Part shown: in pieces, positions 37,498-46,970 of the stretch
How the letters are laid out: each line of letters begins with the position of its first letter
Position numbering within the stretch: position 1 is the stretch's first letter
NCBI GenBank assembly: GCA_947086655.1
Contig: CAMTZM010000004.1
Coordinates: forward strand, 1 to 54,643
Length of the DNA stretch: 54,643 nucleotides
Origin: an uncultured Eubacteriaceae bacterium
Lineage (GTDB): Bacteria; Bacillota; Clostridia; Lachnospirales; CAG-274
Direction: 5' to 3'
The notes under the pieces: generated by a model
Databases searched by the model: none
The model's input: the letters and a program-made list of their open reading frames with translations, nothing else
Told to the model about the DNA's origin: nothing
Program-made: the position numbers and the translations under genes

Positions 37498-37865
37498 TTT
37501 AATCTTCCTTCCAAAACAGCAAAGGCAACTGCAAACTCATTTTCATGCGACAAGCTTATGTGCATAAAAAAATTATCATATTCCATAGCCTTATCCAAAG
37601 CGCCGCCATGAAATACAGCATAAGGTTTTCCAATTTCATCTCTTAATATTTCTATATCCTTTGGCATAAAACCGTAAAAGCCTGTACCAAACGCTTTAGA
37701 AACAGCTTCTTTTGCTGCAAAATTAGCCGCAAGTGTATTATAATTTTTTCCGTTAAAAAGTTCTTTTTCCCTGTCTGTATAAATTTTATTAAAAAAACTT
37801 TTTTTTAAACATGCGGCTTTAATTCTTTTTATGCTTATTATATCAACACCGGTACCCAAAATCAT
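37494..37865 (-). CDS. acpS: holo-[acyl-carrier-protein] synthase
   Basis: Transfers phosphopantetheine from CoA to acyl carrier protein. The 123-residue protein shows ILGTGVDIISIKRIK (metal-binding Asp) and AANFAAKEAVSKAFGTGF (metal-binding Glu), ending with HISLSHENEFAVAFAV. It overlaps nnr by four bases. Confidence 0.95.
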   Translation of the reverse strand: MILGTGVDIISIKRIKAACLKKSFFNKIYTDREKELFNGKNYNTLAANFAAKEAVSKAFGTGFYGFMPKDIEILRDEIGKPYAVFHGGALDKAMEYDNFFMHISLSHENEFAVAFAVLEGRLK

Positions 37866-37889
37866 TAACTCACCGTTTTCATATATAAT

Positions 37890-38300
37890 TTATTTTTCAC
37901 TTATTCTTTTTAAGTGCATTTTTGCGCCTGACTTTTTAGCATCGTCACTATCACTCTTTTTAGTAACATTATTGTAAATTGATTTCATTTCTTTATTTAC
38001 CTCATTGCTACATTCTTTACAATATTTTCCTACCTTTATAGGCTTTCCGCATTTAAGACATCTTAAATAATCTGCTATGCCTTCTGTAATTTCAAGTCTT
38101 CCATCTCTTAAAAATCTCTCTATTACTTTAACCGAAACACCTGTTTCTTTAGAAACAACAGTCATTGGACAATTAGGATTTTCTTTTAAAAAAGTTCTTA
38201 CAATCTGAAAAACTTCTTCATCCTTTTCCTCACACGCTTTACATATAGGTCCTCTGCCATAATGTATCTTACCGCATCTTTTACAATTTTTAAAATCCAT
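37890..38300 (-). CDS. YvyF-type flagellar-region zinc-ribbon protein
   Basis: A 136-residue protein with an N-terminal zinc ribbon (NCKRCGKI, PICKACEEK), a helix-turn-helix-like segment (VSKETGVSVKVIERFLRDGRLEITEG), a second CLKC/CKEC pair and a basic tail. It matches the TIGR03826/YvyF pattern seen in flagellar operons. No flagellar operon is visible here, so its partner is unknown. Confidence 0.75.
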   Translation of the reverse strand: MDFKNCKRCGKIHYGRGPICKACEEKDEEVFQIVRTFLKENPNCPMTVVSKETGVSVKVIERFLRDGRLEITEGIADYLRCLKCGKPIKVGKYCKECSNEVNKEMKSIYNNVTKKSDSDDAKKSGAKMHLKRISEK

Positions 38301-38318
38301 AATTCATACCCCCTATAT

Positions 38319-39563
38319 CTATCCTATATATTTTAACACATAATCAATTGTTTGTTCAACTGTTCCTTTTTTTTTGGGACTGATATCATTTACTTTATTA
38401 TTCTGTAAAGAGGTATTTGCCTTTTCCTCCTCTGACTTTTTTTCTCCTATACTAAAATTATAATAATATGGATGTGATTTGTAAACAAAATTTTTACTGT
38501 CTTTTACATTAATATAAATTTCATATTCTCCTTCAAAACTTTGAATTTTTTTTCTAACTCCATTTCTATCTTTAATATAACCGCTTCCAACATATGCCTC
38601 CATAGTTTCTCCTGTATTTACAGTTTTAATAGGAAACGGACTTCTGTAATCTCCCTTAGGAAACATATATAAAGTATATTCATACTTTCCGTTTGGCACT
38701 TCGTCCCATTCTATTTTATATATATTGCTTTTTATTTCACTTATATAAGAAGACGTCACACCTTTTATTTCTGCCAATTTATTTTCTGGAGCAGTCATAT
38801 AGGTAAAACCTCCTATTTTAAGCATATATTTATAAAGTCCATTTACTGATGAGGCATAATCTAACTGCATATTAATCTGCGGCAAAAGATTATAATAATT
38901 ATCTGGATTATATGTGTTCTCAATTTCTAAATTAAGCTGTTCTTTAATATCTTTATAATCATAAGAATTCCTTGCTAAAGATGAACCTAAGAGCTGAGTA
39001 TAATCATAAGCTGCTATTTCCGTTATATCCCAGCGATAATTATAATTTTCTGCACTTTGGTCGTAACATATCGGGAACTTATCAAGTCCCCTTATTTTAT
39101 AATATTCACTTTCTTTCCATTGTGAATAATATTTATTTTCATAATCAGTTATATTGCATATAGTATAATGATGCCCATATTCATGTGATAAATATGGAGC
39201 TATTTTCTCAACTGTATTGTATTTATCAGCATTATACAGCTCAATATAGGCATTATCACCATATTTGTATTTTCCATCATTTCCTATAAAAACATCGTCA
39301 TAATAACAGCCGTTTACGCCTTTAGGAGAATCCGGAAACAAATAAATACGAGAAAGTGACGAAAACTCTTTACTATGAAAATTATTAATAAGTTCATAAT
39401 ATAGAGTTTCAAGTTTTTTACTGTCCCAATTTAAACTATAACTAATAATCTCTAAATTACCGCTTTTAAAAACACCATATTCATTTAACTGAGAATATAC
39501 ATTCGGCATAATAAAAATTAATATTAAAAACAAAAGAAACAAAAGACGCATAAATTTTCTCAT
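38319..39563 (-). CDS. secreted putative zinc metallopeptidase
   Basis: A 414-residue protein with a signal peptide (1-~25, ending PNVYS). LSHEYGHHYTI (HExxH, ~ residue 129) is followed about 60 residues later by WDITEIAAYDYTQLLG, whose Glu could be the third zinc ligand. The region from ~270 to 375 is beta-rich and ends with an Ig/FN3-like pattern (YKIEWDEVPNGKYEYTLYMF, GEYEIYINVKD). A Lys/Asn-rich tail closes the protein. I do not recognise a named family. GGAGG precedes the ATG. Confidence 0.72.
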   Translation of the reverse strand: MRKFMRLLFLLFLILIFIMPNVYSQLNEYGVFKSGNLEIISYSLNWDSKKLETLYYELINNFHSKEFSSLSRIYLFPDSPKGVNGCYYDDVFIGNDGKYKYGDNAYIELYNADKYNTVEKIAPYLSHEYGHHYTICNITDYENKYYSQWKESEYYKIRGLDKFPICYDQSAENYNYRWDITEIAAYDYTQLLGSSLARNSYDYKDIKEQLNLEIENTYNPDNYYNLLPQINMQLDYASSVNGLYKYMLKIGGFTYMTAPENKLAEIKGVTSSYISEIKSNIYKIEWDEVPNGKYEYTLYMFPKGDYRSPFPIKTVNTGETMEAYVGSGYIKDRNGVRKKIQSFEGEYEIYINVKDSKNFVYKSHPYYYNFSIGEKKSEEEKANTSLQNNKVNDISPKKKGTVEQTIDYVLKYIG

Positions 39564-39687
39564 ATTTAAAATCCTCCGTATAATTAAAGAAAAACAAGCC
39601 TTTTTTTTAATTATACAAAGTATTTATTTAAAAATTATTACATTACATTTACATTTTAAATAATTAAATAAAAAACTATTTTTTTAA

Positions 39688-39746
39688 CTTTTTGTATTTT
39701 TATAAAATAAAAATACAAAAAGGGTATAAACAAACTATACCCTTTT
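39688..39746 (-). terminator. terminator of the chemoreceptor gene, overlapping a second hairpin
   Basis: AAAAGGGTATA and TATACCCTTTT (39717-39746) form the proximal stem; on the minus strand it runs into TTTTTGTATTTTTATTTTA. That tail is itself one side of a perfect 16-bp A/T hairpin (39688-39703 with 39707-39722). The two structures share bases and cannot both fully form. Confidence 0.82.
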
Positions 39747-39759
39747 CGCATTTCAAAAA

Positions 39760-41565
39760 TTAAAAATATTTTCCTTCATCTAATGAAATTGTTGCGTTAT
39801 TATTGTCATAGTTGTCATAATTATCATAGCTATTATTGTAATTGTCATTATTATAAACCGGAAGACTGCTTCCTGACATATTTAAAGAATTTTTCTCGCT
39901 AAGTTTAAATCTTTCAACAAGTCTTTTAAGAAAATGTGATTGGTCTGCAAGTTCTTGACTTATAGCAGCACTTTCCTGAGCCGCTGCGCTGTTTGTTTGA
40001 ACAACGCTTGAAATTTGGTCTACTCCTACTGTAACCTGAGAAATAGACTCAGACTGCTCATTTGTAGCTATTGAAATTTTCTCAACTATTGAAATTACTT
40101 CTTCTGCTTCTTCTACTACTTTTACAAGAGATTTAGCAGTTATATCAGCAATCTTCTTACCTCCGCTTACAGCATTTAACGCCGTTTCAATTAATTCAGT
40201 AGTATTTCTTGCTGCTTCAGCCGAACGTCCTGCAAGATTTCTTACTTCTTCTGCAACAACAGCAAAACCTTTTCCAGCGTCGCCGGCTCTTGCCGCCTCA
40301 ACAGCAGCATTCAAAGAAAGTATATTAGTTTGAAAAGCAATATCTTCAATAGTTTTTATTATATTTCCTATTTCAGAAGAAGAAGTGCTTATTTTATCCA
40401 TAGCTTCTGTCATATCTTGCATATGTTTATTGCTTGTTGATATTTCATTTCCAAAATAAGTGATTTTTTCACTTGCATTTTTAGTATATTCTGTATTGCT
40501 TTTTATTTTTGACGATATTTCATTTATAGTAGCCGCAAGTTCTTCTATGGACGCTGCCTGCTCAGTTGCCCCTTGTGAAAGAGACTGTGCTCCGGCTGAC
40601 ACTTGCTGTGCTCCCGAAGAAACTTTATCAGCAGATTTGCTTATTTGTCCTAAAGTTGAATCAAAATCGTCTCTAAGTTTTTCAGTAGCTTCTTTAATGC
40701 TTACAAATACTCCTACATATTCTCTTGCTGCTCTGCTTTCAACTGTAAAATCTCCGTTTGCTAATTCTTGAAGCATATGGCATGAATCTCCTGCAAGAGT
40801 TTTGATTTTATCTATCATAAAAAGCATAGAACTTGCTAATTCGCCCAATTCATCTTCTGCCTCATATTCTATATCAATTTCAAAATCACCATTTGACATT
40901 TTTAACGCTGCATCATTAACCTCTCTAATAGGTCTTACAATAATTTTTGTAATATAAGTGGCAAAAGTAATACCAATAATTATACTTATTATACTTACAA
41001 TAATCATTACTAAAATCAAAGTGTAACTTAAACTTTTTTCATTACTATATACATCCTCAGCCTCGACATTAGAAACATCTCTTATCTCTCTCATATTATC
41101 GCTTGCATCAATTAAAACATCAACAATTTCAGCAGTATAAAGGTCAAACGCCTCTGCATCCTTATTTTCAAGACAAAGAGTTTTAAATTTGTCAAATGTG
41201 CTTTTTATGTCGTTTATATTATCTCTTATGCTTGTAACTTTAGTTGCATCTCCATTATAGCTCTTTTCAAAAAGAATAAAATACTCGTCAATTACATCAA
41301 AACATTCCTCTGTCATTTCAAGTCTTCTTTTAGTTTCTTCATAATCTTCTGTCATACAAGCATAAAGCATATTTTTGGCTGATTCATTAATTCTATTAAG
41401 AATTGTCATAGACGAAGTAATATTATTTACATAACCGTAAAAATTATTAATTCCATTAGAAATAAACATCATACCGACTATTCCGGAAATTGAAATCAAT
41501 ACAGAAAGAAGAAGTACAATTCCAAAAGAAATAATCAACTTTAAAGATACTTTCAAATTTTTCAT
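39760..41565 (-). CDS. methyl-accepting chemotaxis protein
   Basis: A 601-residue transmembrane chemoreceptor. It has TM1 (~8-32), a four-helix-bundle-like ligand domain (~33-180), TM2 (~184-210), a HAMP domain (~211-262) and a cytoplasmic signalling coiled coil whose tip reads [19 protein letters not shown], then [20 protein letters not shown]. The C-terminus is an Asn/Asp/Tyr-rich tail ([12 protein letters not shown]). The ATG at 41565 has AAGGGGG upstream; a frame extending to 41592 starts without one. The ligand is unknown, and no che genes are nearby. Confidence 0.94.
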   Translation of the reverse strand: MKNLKVSLKLIISFGIVLLLSVLISISGIVGMMFISNGINNFYGYVNNITSSMTILNRINESAKNMLYACMTEDYEETKRRLEMTEECFDVIDEYFILFEKSYNGDATKVTSIRDNINDIKSTFDKFKTLCLENKDAEAFDLYTAEIVDVLIDASDNMREIRDVSNVEAEDVYSNEKSLSYTLILVMIIVSIISIIIGITFATYITKIIVRPIREVNDAALKMSNGDFEIDIEYEAEDELGELASSMLFMIDKIKTLAGDSCHMLQELANGDFTVESRAAREYVGVFVSIKEATEKLRDDFDSTLGQISKSADKVSSGAQQVSAGAQSLSQGATEQAASIEELAATINEISSKIKSNTEYTKNASEKITYFGNEISTSNKHMQDMTEAMDKISTSSSEIGNIIKTIEDIAFQTNILSLNAAVEAARAGDAGKGFAVVAEEVRNLAGRSAEAARNTTELIETALNAVSGGKKIADITAKSLVKVVEEAEEVISIVEKISIATNEQSESISQVTVGVDQISSVVQTNSAAAQESAAISQELADQSHFLKRLVERFKLSEKNSLNMSGSSLPVYNNDNYNNSYDNYDNYDNNNATISLDEGKYF

Positions 41566-41652
41566 CAAAAATCCCCCTTTTTTTTCAAACACAATGTATA
41601 AATTCCGATTCCCCCTGCATTATTGAATTAATCGAATTTACATATATAAGTT

Positions 41653-41681
41653 ATTATAACTCCAAAAAAAAGAAAAGTCTA
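41653..41681 (-). promoter_or_regulatory. promoter of the chemoreceptor gene
   Basis: On the minus strand TAGACT (plus 41676-41681), 17 bases and TATAAT (plus 41653-41658) resemble a sigma-A promoter about 90 bases before the ATG. I see no good SigD motif (TAAA-N15-GCCGATAA). Confidence 0.6.
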
Positions 41682-41782
41682 CTATTTTTTGTTTCCATAT
41701 ATAGCTATTTTGAAAATATACGTACAAAAAAAACACCTATACGTTTAAATATTGGACTAAATATAAAAATACTTGATTTTTT

Positions 41783-41811
41783 CAGCCATTTAAGCTAAAA
41801 TAATTTTTAAA
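41783..41811 (+). promoter_or_regulatory. candidate promoter of the phosphodiesterase gene
   Basis: In the stretch just before 41835, TTGATT, a 17-base spacer and TAAAAT are found about 25-50 bases upstream of the ATG. The -10 is weak. Confidence 0.45.
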
Positions 41812-41834
41812 TTTTTGAATGGGAGTGAAATAAA

Positions 41835-42380
41835 ATGAAATTAATGTTTGCATCAGATATACATGGTTCTGCTCATTTTTGCCGTTTAACACTTGATACT
41901 TATAAAAAAGAAAACGCTGAAAAACTTATTTTACTTGGGGATTTGCTTTATCATGGACCTCGAAATGACCTTCCTTTTGAATATAATCCAAAAGAGGTAA
42001 TAAAACTTTTAAATAATTTTAAGAACGAACTTTTATGCGTAAGAGGAAACTGTGAAGCTGAAGTCGACCAAATGGTACTTGAATTTCCCGTTATGGCTGA
42101 ATATATGATTATTTATTTAGACGGCAAAATGGCATTTATAACTCATGGACATATTCATAATCATAAAACGCCGCCGCCAATACATGACGGCGACCTTCTT
42201 ATACATGGACATACACATATACCGGCTGCTGAAAAAATAGATAATTATATATACTTAAATCCCGGCTCTGTATCAATACCAAAGGGAGGACATAAAAACA
42301 GTTATATGATATATGAAAATAATAAATTTACAATAAAGACATTTGAATCAGAAATAATAAAAGAAATATCTATAAAATGA
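41835..42380 (+). CDS. yfcE: YfcE-type metallophosphoesterase
   Basis: A 181-residue calcineurin-like phosphodiesterase. All metal motifs are present: FASDIHG (~6-12), LLGDLLYHGPRN, VRGNCEAEVD, THGHIHNH and IHGHTHIPAA. YLNPGSVSIPKG near the end is typical of YfcE. E. coli YfcE acts on artificial phosphodiesters; the natural substrate is unclear. GGGAGTG precedes the ATG. It stands alone, convergent with the TRAP operon. Confidence 0.93.
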   Translation: MKLMFASDIHGSAHFCRLTLDTYKKENAEKLILLGDLLYHGPRNDLPFEYNPKEVIKLLNNFKNELLCVRGNCEAEVDQMVLEFPVMAEYMIIYLDGKMAFITHGHIHNHKTPPPIHDGDLLIHGHTHIPAAEKIDNYIYLNPGSVSIPKGGHKNSYMIYENNKFTIKTFESEIIKEISIK

Positions 42381-42428
42381 TTTTTAAATATCAAACCTTT
42401 TCATTTTTATTTTTTTACTGTATATAGT

Positions 42429-43736
42429 TTATATTAATCCCATAGCTTTAGGAAGCCATGATGAAAGCTGAGGAATATACGTAACTAAAAGCAATACTAT
42501 AATTATAACAAGGTAAAACGGCAAAAGTGGTCTTATAACATCTTCTATTCTTGTTTTTGCCGTTTTTACTCCTATAAATAATGTGTTTCCTACGGGCGGA
42601 GTAATATTTCCTATACAAAGATTAAATACAAGCATTATACCAAAATGTACAGGGTCCATTCCAAAACTTTGGCATATAGGCAAAAATATAGGAGTAAATA
42701 TTAAAATAGCCGGAGTTAAATCCATAAAAGTACCAACAATAAGAAGAACAATATTCATTATAAGAAGAATAACAAGCTTATTATCAGAAACTTTTAAAAG
42801 CACATCTGCAATAGCCGCCGGAACACCTGTAAAAGCCATAACCCATGACATTATTGAAGAAACTCCTATAAGAAAAACTATAATACCAGTCATTTCAGCA
42901 CTTTCAAGCAGTATTTTAGGAATATCCGAAATTTTTATTGTCCTGTAAAAACAAACAGATAATATAAGACTATAAACAACAGCCACAACAGAACCTTCAG
43001 TCGCTGTAAAAATACCAGCTAAAATACCGCCTATAACAATAACTATAAGCAAAAGGCTTGGAAGAGCCTCAATAAATACTTTTACTCCTTCTTTAAAAGA
43101 AACACTTTTACTGCTTTTATAACCTTTTGCTCTTGCTATAAAAAACGCTACAACCATACAACACAGACCCCATAAAATACCGGGTATATATCCTGCCATA
43201 AATAAAGCCGCCACAGATGTTCCTCCGCTTACAAGAGAATAAATAATAAGAGAGTTGCTTGGAGGTATCAATAAACCAGTAGGAGCAGTACTTATATTAA
43301 CAGCCGCCGAAAAATTTTTATCATATCCCTCTTTTTCCTCAAGAGGAGCCATAACACCTCCTATGGCAGCGCAAGCGGCTACGGACGAACCTGAAATAGC
43401 TCCAAAAAGCATATTTCCAACAGCATTTGTATGAGCTAAAGAGCCTGAAACTCTGCCTGTTATAAGTTTAGCGAAATTAACAAGTTTAATGGCTATTCCT
43501 CCATTATTCATAATTCTGCCCGCAAGTATAAAAAATGGAATAGCAAGCAAAGAAAATGTTGAAATACCCGAAAAAATTCTTTGTGCTCCTGTTAAAAGCG
43601 TTATGTCAAAAGAAAGTGATGTGACAATAGCAAGCGTTGAAGAAACTGCCAAAGAAATTGATATCGGAACGCCGGAAAGAAGTAATATTAAAAGTGTTAC
43701 AAGAATTATTAATCCAGCTGTAAAAGCAATACTCAT
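42429..43736 (-). CDS. dctM: TRAP transporter large permease (DctM)
   Basis: A 435-residue polytopic membrane protein with about 12 hydrophobic segments. GAISGSSVAACAAIGGVMAP, APTGLLIPPSNSLIIYSLVS and NLCIGNITPPVGNTLF are hallmark DctM motifs. It forms the transport channel with DctQ and is driven by an ion gradient. It is last in the dctP-dctQ-dctM order, seven bases after dctQ. Confidence 0.94.
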   Translation of the reverse strand: MSIAFTAGLIILVTLLILLLSGVPISISLAVSSTLAIVTSLSFDITLLTGAQRIFSGISTFSLLAIPFFILAGRIMNNGGIAIKLVNFAKLITGRVSGSLAHTNAVGNMLFGAISGSSVAACAAIGGVMAPLEEKEGYDKNFSAAVNISTAPTGLLIPPSNSLIIYSLVSGGTSVAALFMAGYIPGILWGLCCMVVAFFIARAKGYKSSKSVSFKEGVKVFIEALPSLLLIVIVIGGILAGIFTATEGSVVAVVYSLILSVCFYRTIKISDIPKILLESAEMTGIIVFLIGVSSIMSWVMAFTGVPAAIADVLLKVSDNKLVILLIMNIVLLIVGTFMDLTPAILIFTPIFLPICQSFGMDPVHFGIMLVFNLCIGNITPPVGNTLFIGVKTAKTRIEDVIRPLLPFYLVIIIVLLLVTYIPQLSSWLPKAMGLI

Positions 43737-43742
43737 TTTTAA

Positions 43743-44219
43743 TCACCCCTTTTTTATTTGTTTTATTAAATTGTATATATTTGTAATATTATAAAAAACC
43801 GTTATTGCTCCTGTTACAGGTATTACGCTGTATATATATCCCATAGGAACTTTAAGAGACGCCGACTGCTGAGTCATTGTAAGCTTTGTAATGCTTATGC
43901 CTCCGTATAAAAGTACACATACAGAAAAAATTATTGTAATAACCTCTCCAGCTATGGCAAACATTTTTTGTACTTTATCGGGAAATTTATTTACAAGAAA
44001 TACCATTTTCATATGGTCCATTTTTCCAAATACATACGCTGCCGCAAGAAGTGACAGCCATGTAAAAGAATAAGTTAAAAGTTCCTCTGATTTCGTACTT
44101 GGAGCATTAAAAATATATCTTGTAACTATTTGATAAGTTCCTACAACCGTCATAAAAGCAAACAATAGTATACATACTTTTTCTAAAACAAAATCTACAT
44201 TTTTTTTAGCTTTGTCCAT
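43743..44219 (-). CDS. dctQ: TRAP transporter small permease (DctQ)
   Basis: A 158-residue protein with four membrane segments. VGTYQIVTRYIFNAPSTKSE and LLTYSFTWLSLLAAAYVFGK, followed by DHMKMVFLVNKFPDK, are typical DctQ sequence. It overlaps the end of dctP by 14 bases. Confidence 0.92.
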   Translation of the reverse strand: MDKAKKNVDFVLEKVCILLFAFMTVVGTYQIVTRYIFNAPSTKSEELLTYSFTWLSLLAAAYVFGKMDHMKMVFLVNKFPDKVQKMFAIAGEVITIIFSVCVLLYGGISITKLTMTQQSASLKVPMGYIYSVIPVTGAITVFYNITNIYNLIKQIKKG

Positions 44220-45225
44220 TAGAAGATTTCAACTCCTCTCTCTTTTTTTCTATGGCGTCATATATCTTTTTAAGTTTCTCATTTTTTTCAAGAACTTCTT
44301 TATGAAGAGGCAAAACTTGTTTTCTAAACGGCTCCGTATCAGGATAACTAAAAACAACTCCCATTTTTTCAGCTTCTTTTTTAGCCTCATCAACAGCCTT
44401 TACCCAATTTTCACGCTGAACTTTACTTGAAATATCAAAAGCTTGCTCAAATACTTCCCTGTCTCCATCATTTAATGAATCAAGAAATTTTATATTGCCT
44501 ATTAATATATCCGGAACCATTTGATGCTTATTATAAGAATATTTTTTAGCGACTTCTCCATGCTTATTATTTACAATGGCAAGTTCATTATTTTCAGCAC
44601 CGTCAATTACATTTTGCTGCAATGCCGTATAAACCTCCCCAAACGACATTGGAGTAGCTGCCGCATTAAATAATTCCATCATTCGCACATTTGTTGCACT
44701 TTGCTGTACCCTTATTTTTAAACCCTTTAAATCCTCAGGCGTTTTTATTTCCTTTTTGACAGTATAAAAATTACGTGTTCCGGCATCATACCATGCTACT
44801 GCCTCAAATCCTGATTCATCAGTTGATGTGTAAATAGGCTTTGTAATACTCTCATCTTCCATTACTGCATGATAATGCTCTTCATTATCAAAAAGATATG
44901 GAAGATTAAATATCTCATATATATTATCAAAACTTTCCATAATAGCTATACTTGCTACTGTAAAATCAATAGCCCCTGTCTGGCAAAGTTCAACTGTCTT
45001 TACCTGAGCTCCTAAAAGTTCATTTGGAAATATCTGCACATCATATCTATCCCCTATTCGCTCCTCTACATACTTTTCCAAAGCAAGAAGACCTAAATGT
45101 ATAGGATGAGTTTCAGACTGTACATGAGAAATACGTACTATTCTCTTTCCGCTGCCGTTTCCGCAGCCTGTAAAAAGTGTTAAAATTAACAGAACCACAG
45201 CTATTACAGCAATATATCTTTTCAT
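44206..45225 (-). CDS. dctP: TRAP transporter solute-binding lipoprotein (DctP)
   Basis: A 339-residue extracytoplasmic receptor. The lipobox is LFTGC, with the lipidated Cys near residue 21 from the chosen start. The DctP fold shows HVQSETHPIHLGLLALEKYV, and LKGLKIRVQQSATNVRMMEL contains the conserved Arg that usually binds a carboxylate. FGEVYTALQQNVIDGAENN is also diagnostic. The likely substrate is an organic acid. The ATG at 45225 follows AAAGAGGTG; a GTG at 45234 lies inside that signal. Confidence 0.93.
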   Translation of the reverse strand: MKRYIAVIAVVLLILTLFTGCGNGSGKRIVRISHVQSETHPIHLGLLALEKYVEERIGDRYDVQIFPNELLGAQVKTVELCQTGAIDFTVASIAIMESFDNIYEIFNLPYLFDNEEHYHAVMEDESITKPIYTSTDESGFEAVAWYDAGTRNFYTVKKEIKTPEDLKGLKIRVQQSATNVRMMELFNAAATPMSFGEVYTALQQNVIDGAENNELAIVNNKHGEVAKKYSYNKHQMVPDILIGNIKFLDSLNDGDREVFEQAFDISSKVQRENWVKAVDEAKKEAEKMGVVFSYPDTEPFRKQVLPLHKEVLEKNEKLKKIYDAIEKKREELKSSNGQS

Positions 45226-45314
45226 CAAATTCACCTCTTTAAAATTTCTTGTCTGATTTTAATTATTTGCATTTTTATATACAATTATGCTTATTAAGAT
45301 TATTTTAAAAAATA

Positions 45315-45362
45315 TAAAAAAACGCTGATTTAAGTTTTTTATACTTAAACCAGCGTTTTTTT
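45315..45362. terminator. terminator between pdxT and the TRAP operon
   Basis: An imperfect stem (AACGCTGATTTAAGT with ACTTAAACCAGCGTT) flanked by A- and T-runs on both sides. It terminates pdxST on the minus strand. Confidence 0.88.
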
Positions 45363-45392
45363 GTATTTTAATTTTATAAAGCTTTATATTAT

Positions 45393-45980
45393 TTAAGCAG
45401 CCTTTCTTAATTTAAAATTTTTAACCATATCAACAAACATTTTATGAATTTTTGTATCGTTATCAAGTTCAGGATGAAAAGAAATACCTATTTGATTTTT
45501 ATATCTAACACCAACAATATTTCCGTTGACTTTCGCTAAAACCTCAACACCGTTACTTACACTTTCAATATAAGGCGCTCTTATAAAAGTCATTGGAACA
45601 ACACCAATATTGCCAAAATTCTGCTCTGTATAAAAACTTCCAATTTGACGTCCATAAGCGTTTCTTTTTACTGTAACAGGCAATGTTGCTAAGTGAGAGG
45701 TATTATCTTCAAAAAGCTTTTCGGCAAGAAGTATTAATCCGGCACATGTTCCCAAAACAGGTATGCCATCTTCAATCATCTTTTTAACTTCGTCATACAT
45801 TTCAAGTTCTCTTAAAAGCTTGCCTTGTACAGTACTTTCTCCTCCCGGCAAAATCAAACCGTCAAAATCTCTCTCAAGGTCTTTTTTCTGTCTTATTTCA
45901 AAGGCTTTAACTCCAAGTTTATTTAATACTTTTTCATGCTCAATAAATGCTCCTTGAAGTGCCATAACAGCTATAAGCAT
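45393..45980 (-). CDS. pdxT: pyridoxal 5'-phosphate synthase glutaminase subunit
   Basis: A 195-residue class I amidotransferase giving ammonia to PdxS. It has MALQGAFIEHEKVL, the oxyanion region LPGGESTVQGKLL, the nucleophile in LGTCAGLILLAE near 78, and the catalytic His in ISFHPEL near 170. It lies two bases after pdxS. Confidence 0.96.
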   Translation of the reverse strand: MLIAVMALQGAFIEHEKVLNKLGVKAFEIRQKKDLERDFDGLILPGGESTVQGKLLRELEMYDEVKKMIEDGIPVLGTCAGLILLAEKLFEDNTSHLATLPVTVKRNAYGRQIGSFYTEQNFGNIGVVPMTFIRAPYIESVSNGVEVLAKVNGNIVGVRYKNQIGISFHPELDNDTKIHKMFVDMVKNFKLRKAA

Positions 45981-45982
45981 TT

Positions 45983-46858
45983 TTATTTGCCCCTTTCTGC
46001 CATTAAAAGTTCAATTTCCTGTTCATTTATACCAACCATTGCCTCTCCTAAATCTTCAGACAATGAAGCTACAACAGACGGGTCGTTATAATTTGTAACG
46101 GCTTGAACAATAGCTCTCGCTCTTTTTTCCGGATTGCCAGACTTAAATATGCCGGAGCCTACAAATACACCTTCAGCTCCAAGCTGCATCATAAGGGCAG
46201 CGTCTGCCGGAGTTGCTATGCCGCCGGCAGCAAAATTAACTACCGGAATCTTTCCTTTTTCATGTACATACATAACAAGTTCATAAGGTACTTGTAATTC
46301 CTTAGCAGCATTAAAAAGCTCGTCTTCACGCATTGATACAAGTCTTGAAATTTCACTTTGCATTTTTCTCATATGCCTTACAGCTTGAACAACGTCTCCT
46401 GTTCCGGGTTCGCCTTTTGTTCTAATCATAGCAGCCCCTTCATTTATTCTTCTAAGTGCTTCGCCTAAATCTTTAGCTCCGCATACAAAAGGAACTTTAA
46501 ATTTTGTCTTGTCAATATGATAAACATCGTCTGCCGGTGAAAGTACTTCACTTTCATCAATATAATCAATCTCAATAGCCTCAAGCACCTGAGCTTCCGC
46601 AAAATGACCTATTCTGCATTTTGCCATAACTGGAATTGAAACTGCTTTTTGAATACCCTTAATCATTTTAGGGTCACTCATTCTTGAAACTCCTCCGGCA
46701 GCTCTTATATCAGCCGGTATACGCTCAAGTGCCATAACAGCACATGCCCCCGCTTTTTCAGCTATTTCAGCCTGTTCTGGTGTAGTAACATCCATAATAA
46801 CGCCGCCTTTGAGCATTTGAGCAAGTCCACTGTTAAGTTCATATCTTTTGTAATCCAT
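45983..46858 (-). CDS. pdxS: pyridoxal 5'-phosphate synthase lyase subunit
   Basis: Builds PLP from ribose-5-phosphate, glyceraldehyde-3-phosphate and ammonia. The 291-residue barrel shows [20 protein letters not shown], the catalytic Lys in [10 protein letters not shown] near 80 and the second Lys in [13 protein letters not shown] near 148. The ATG at 46858 is preceded by GGGAGG; an open extension to 46978 overlaps the divergent promoter region and is not coding. Confidence 0.96.
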   Translation of the reverse strand: MDYKRYELNSGLAQMLKGGVIMDVTTPEQAEIAEKAGACAVMALERIPADIRAAGGVSRMSDPKMIKGIQKAVSIPVMAKCRIGHFAEAQVLEAIEIDYIDESEVLSPADDVYHIDKTKFKVPFVCGAKDLGEALRRINEGAAMIRTKGEPGTGDVVQAVRHMRKMQSEISRLVSMREDELFNAAKELQVPYELVMYVHEKGKIPVVNFAAGGIATPADAALMMQLGAEGVFVGSGIFKSGNPEKRARAIVQAVTNYNDPSVVASLSEDLGEAMVGINEQEIELLMAERGK

Positions 46859-46970
46859 AATATAATATCCTCCCTGTTTACAAATTATATAAGAAAGATT
46901 ATAATATAAACTGACATTATTAAAATAACCACATATAAATAATTTAATAATACCAGAAAGGAATTTTAAA
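46859..46970. promoter_or_regulatory. divergent pdxS/pdxR control region
   Basis: The 112-base spacer holds both start signals (GGGAGG for pdxS, AGAAAGGAA for pdxR) and two TATAAT-like sequences facing pdxS. MocR regulators of this type usually bind here to activate pdxST and repress themselves. I could not define a clear repeat pair by eye. Confidence 0.5.
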
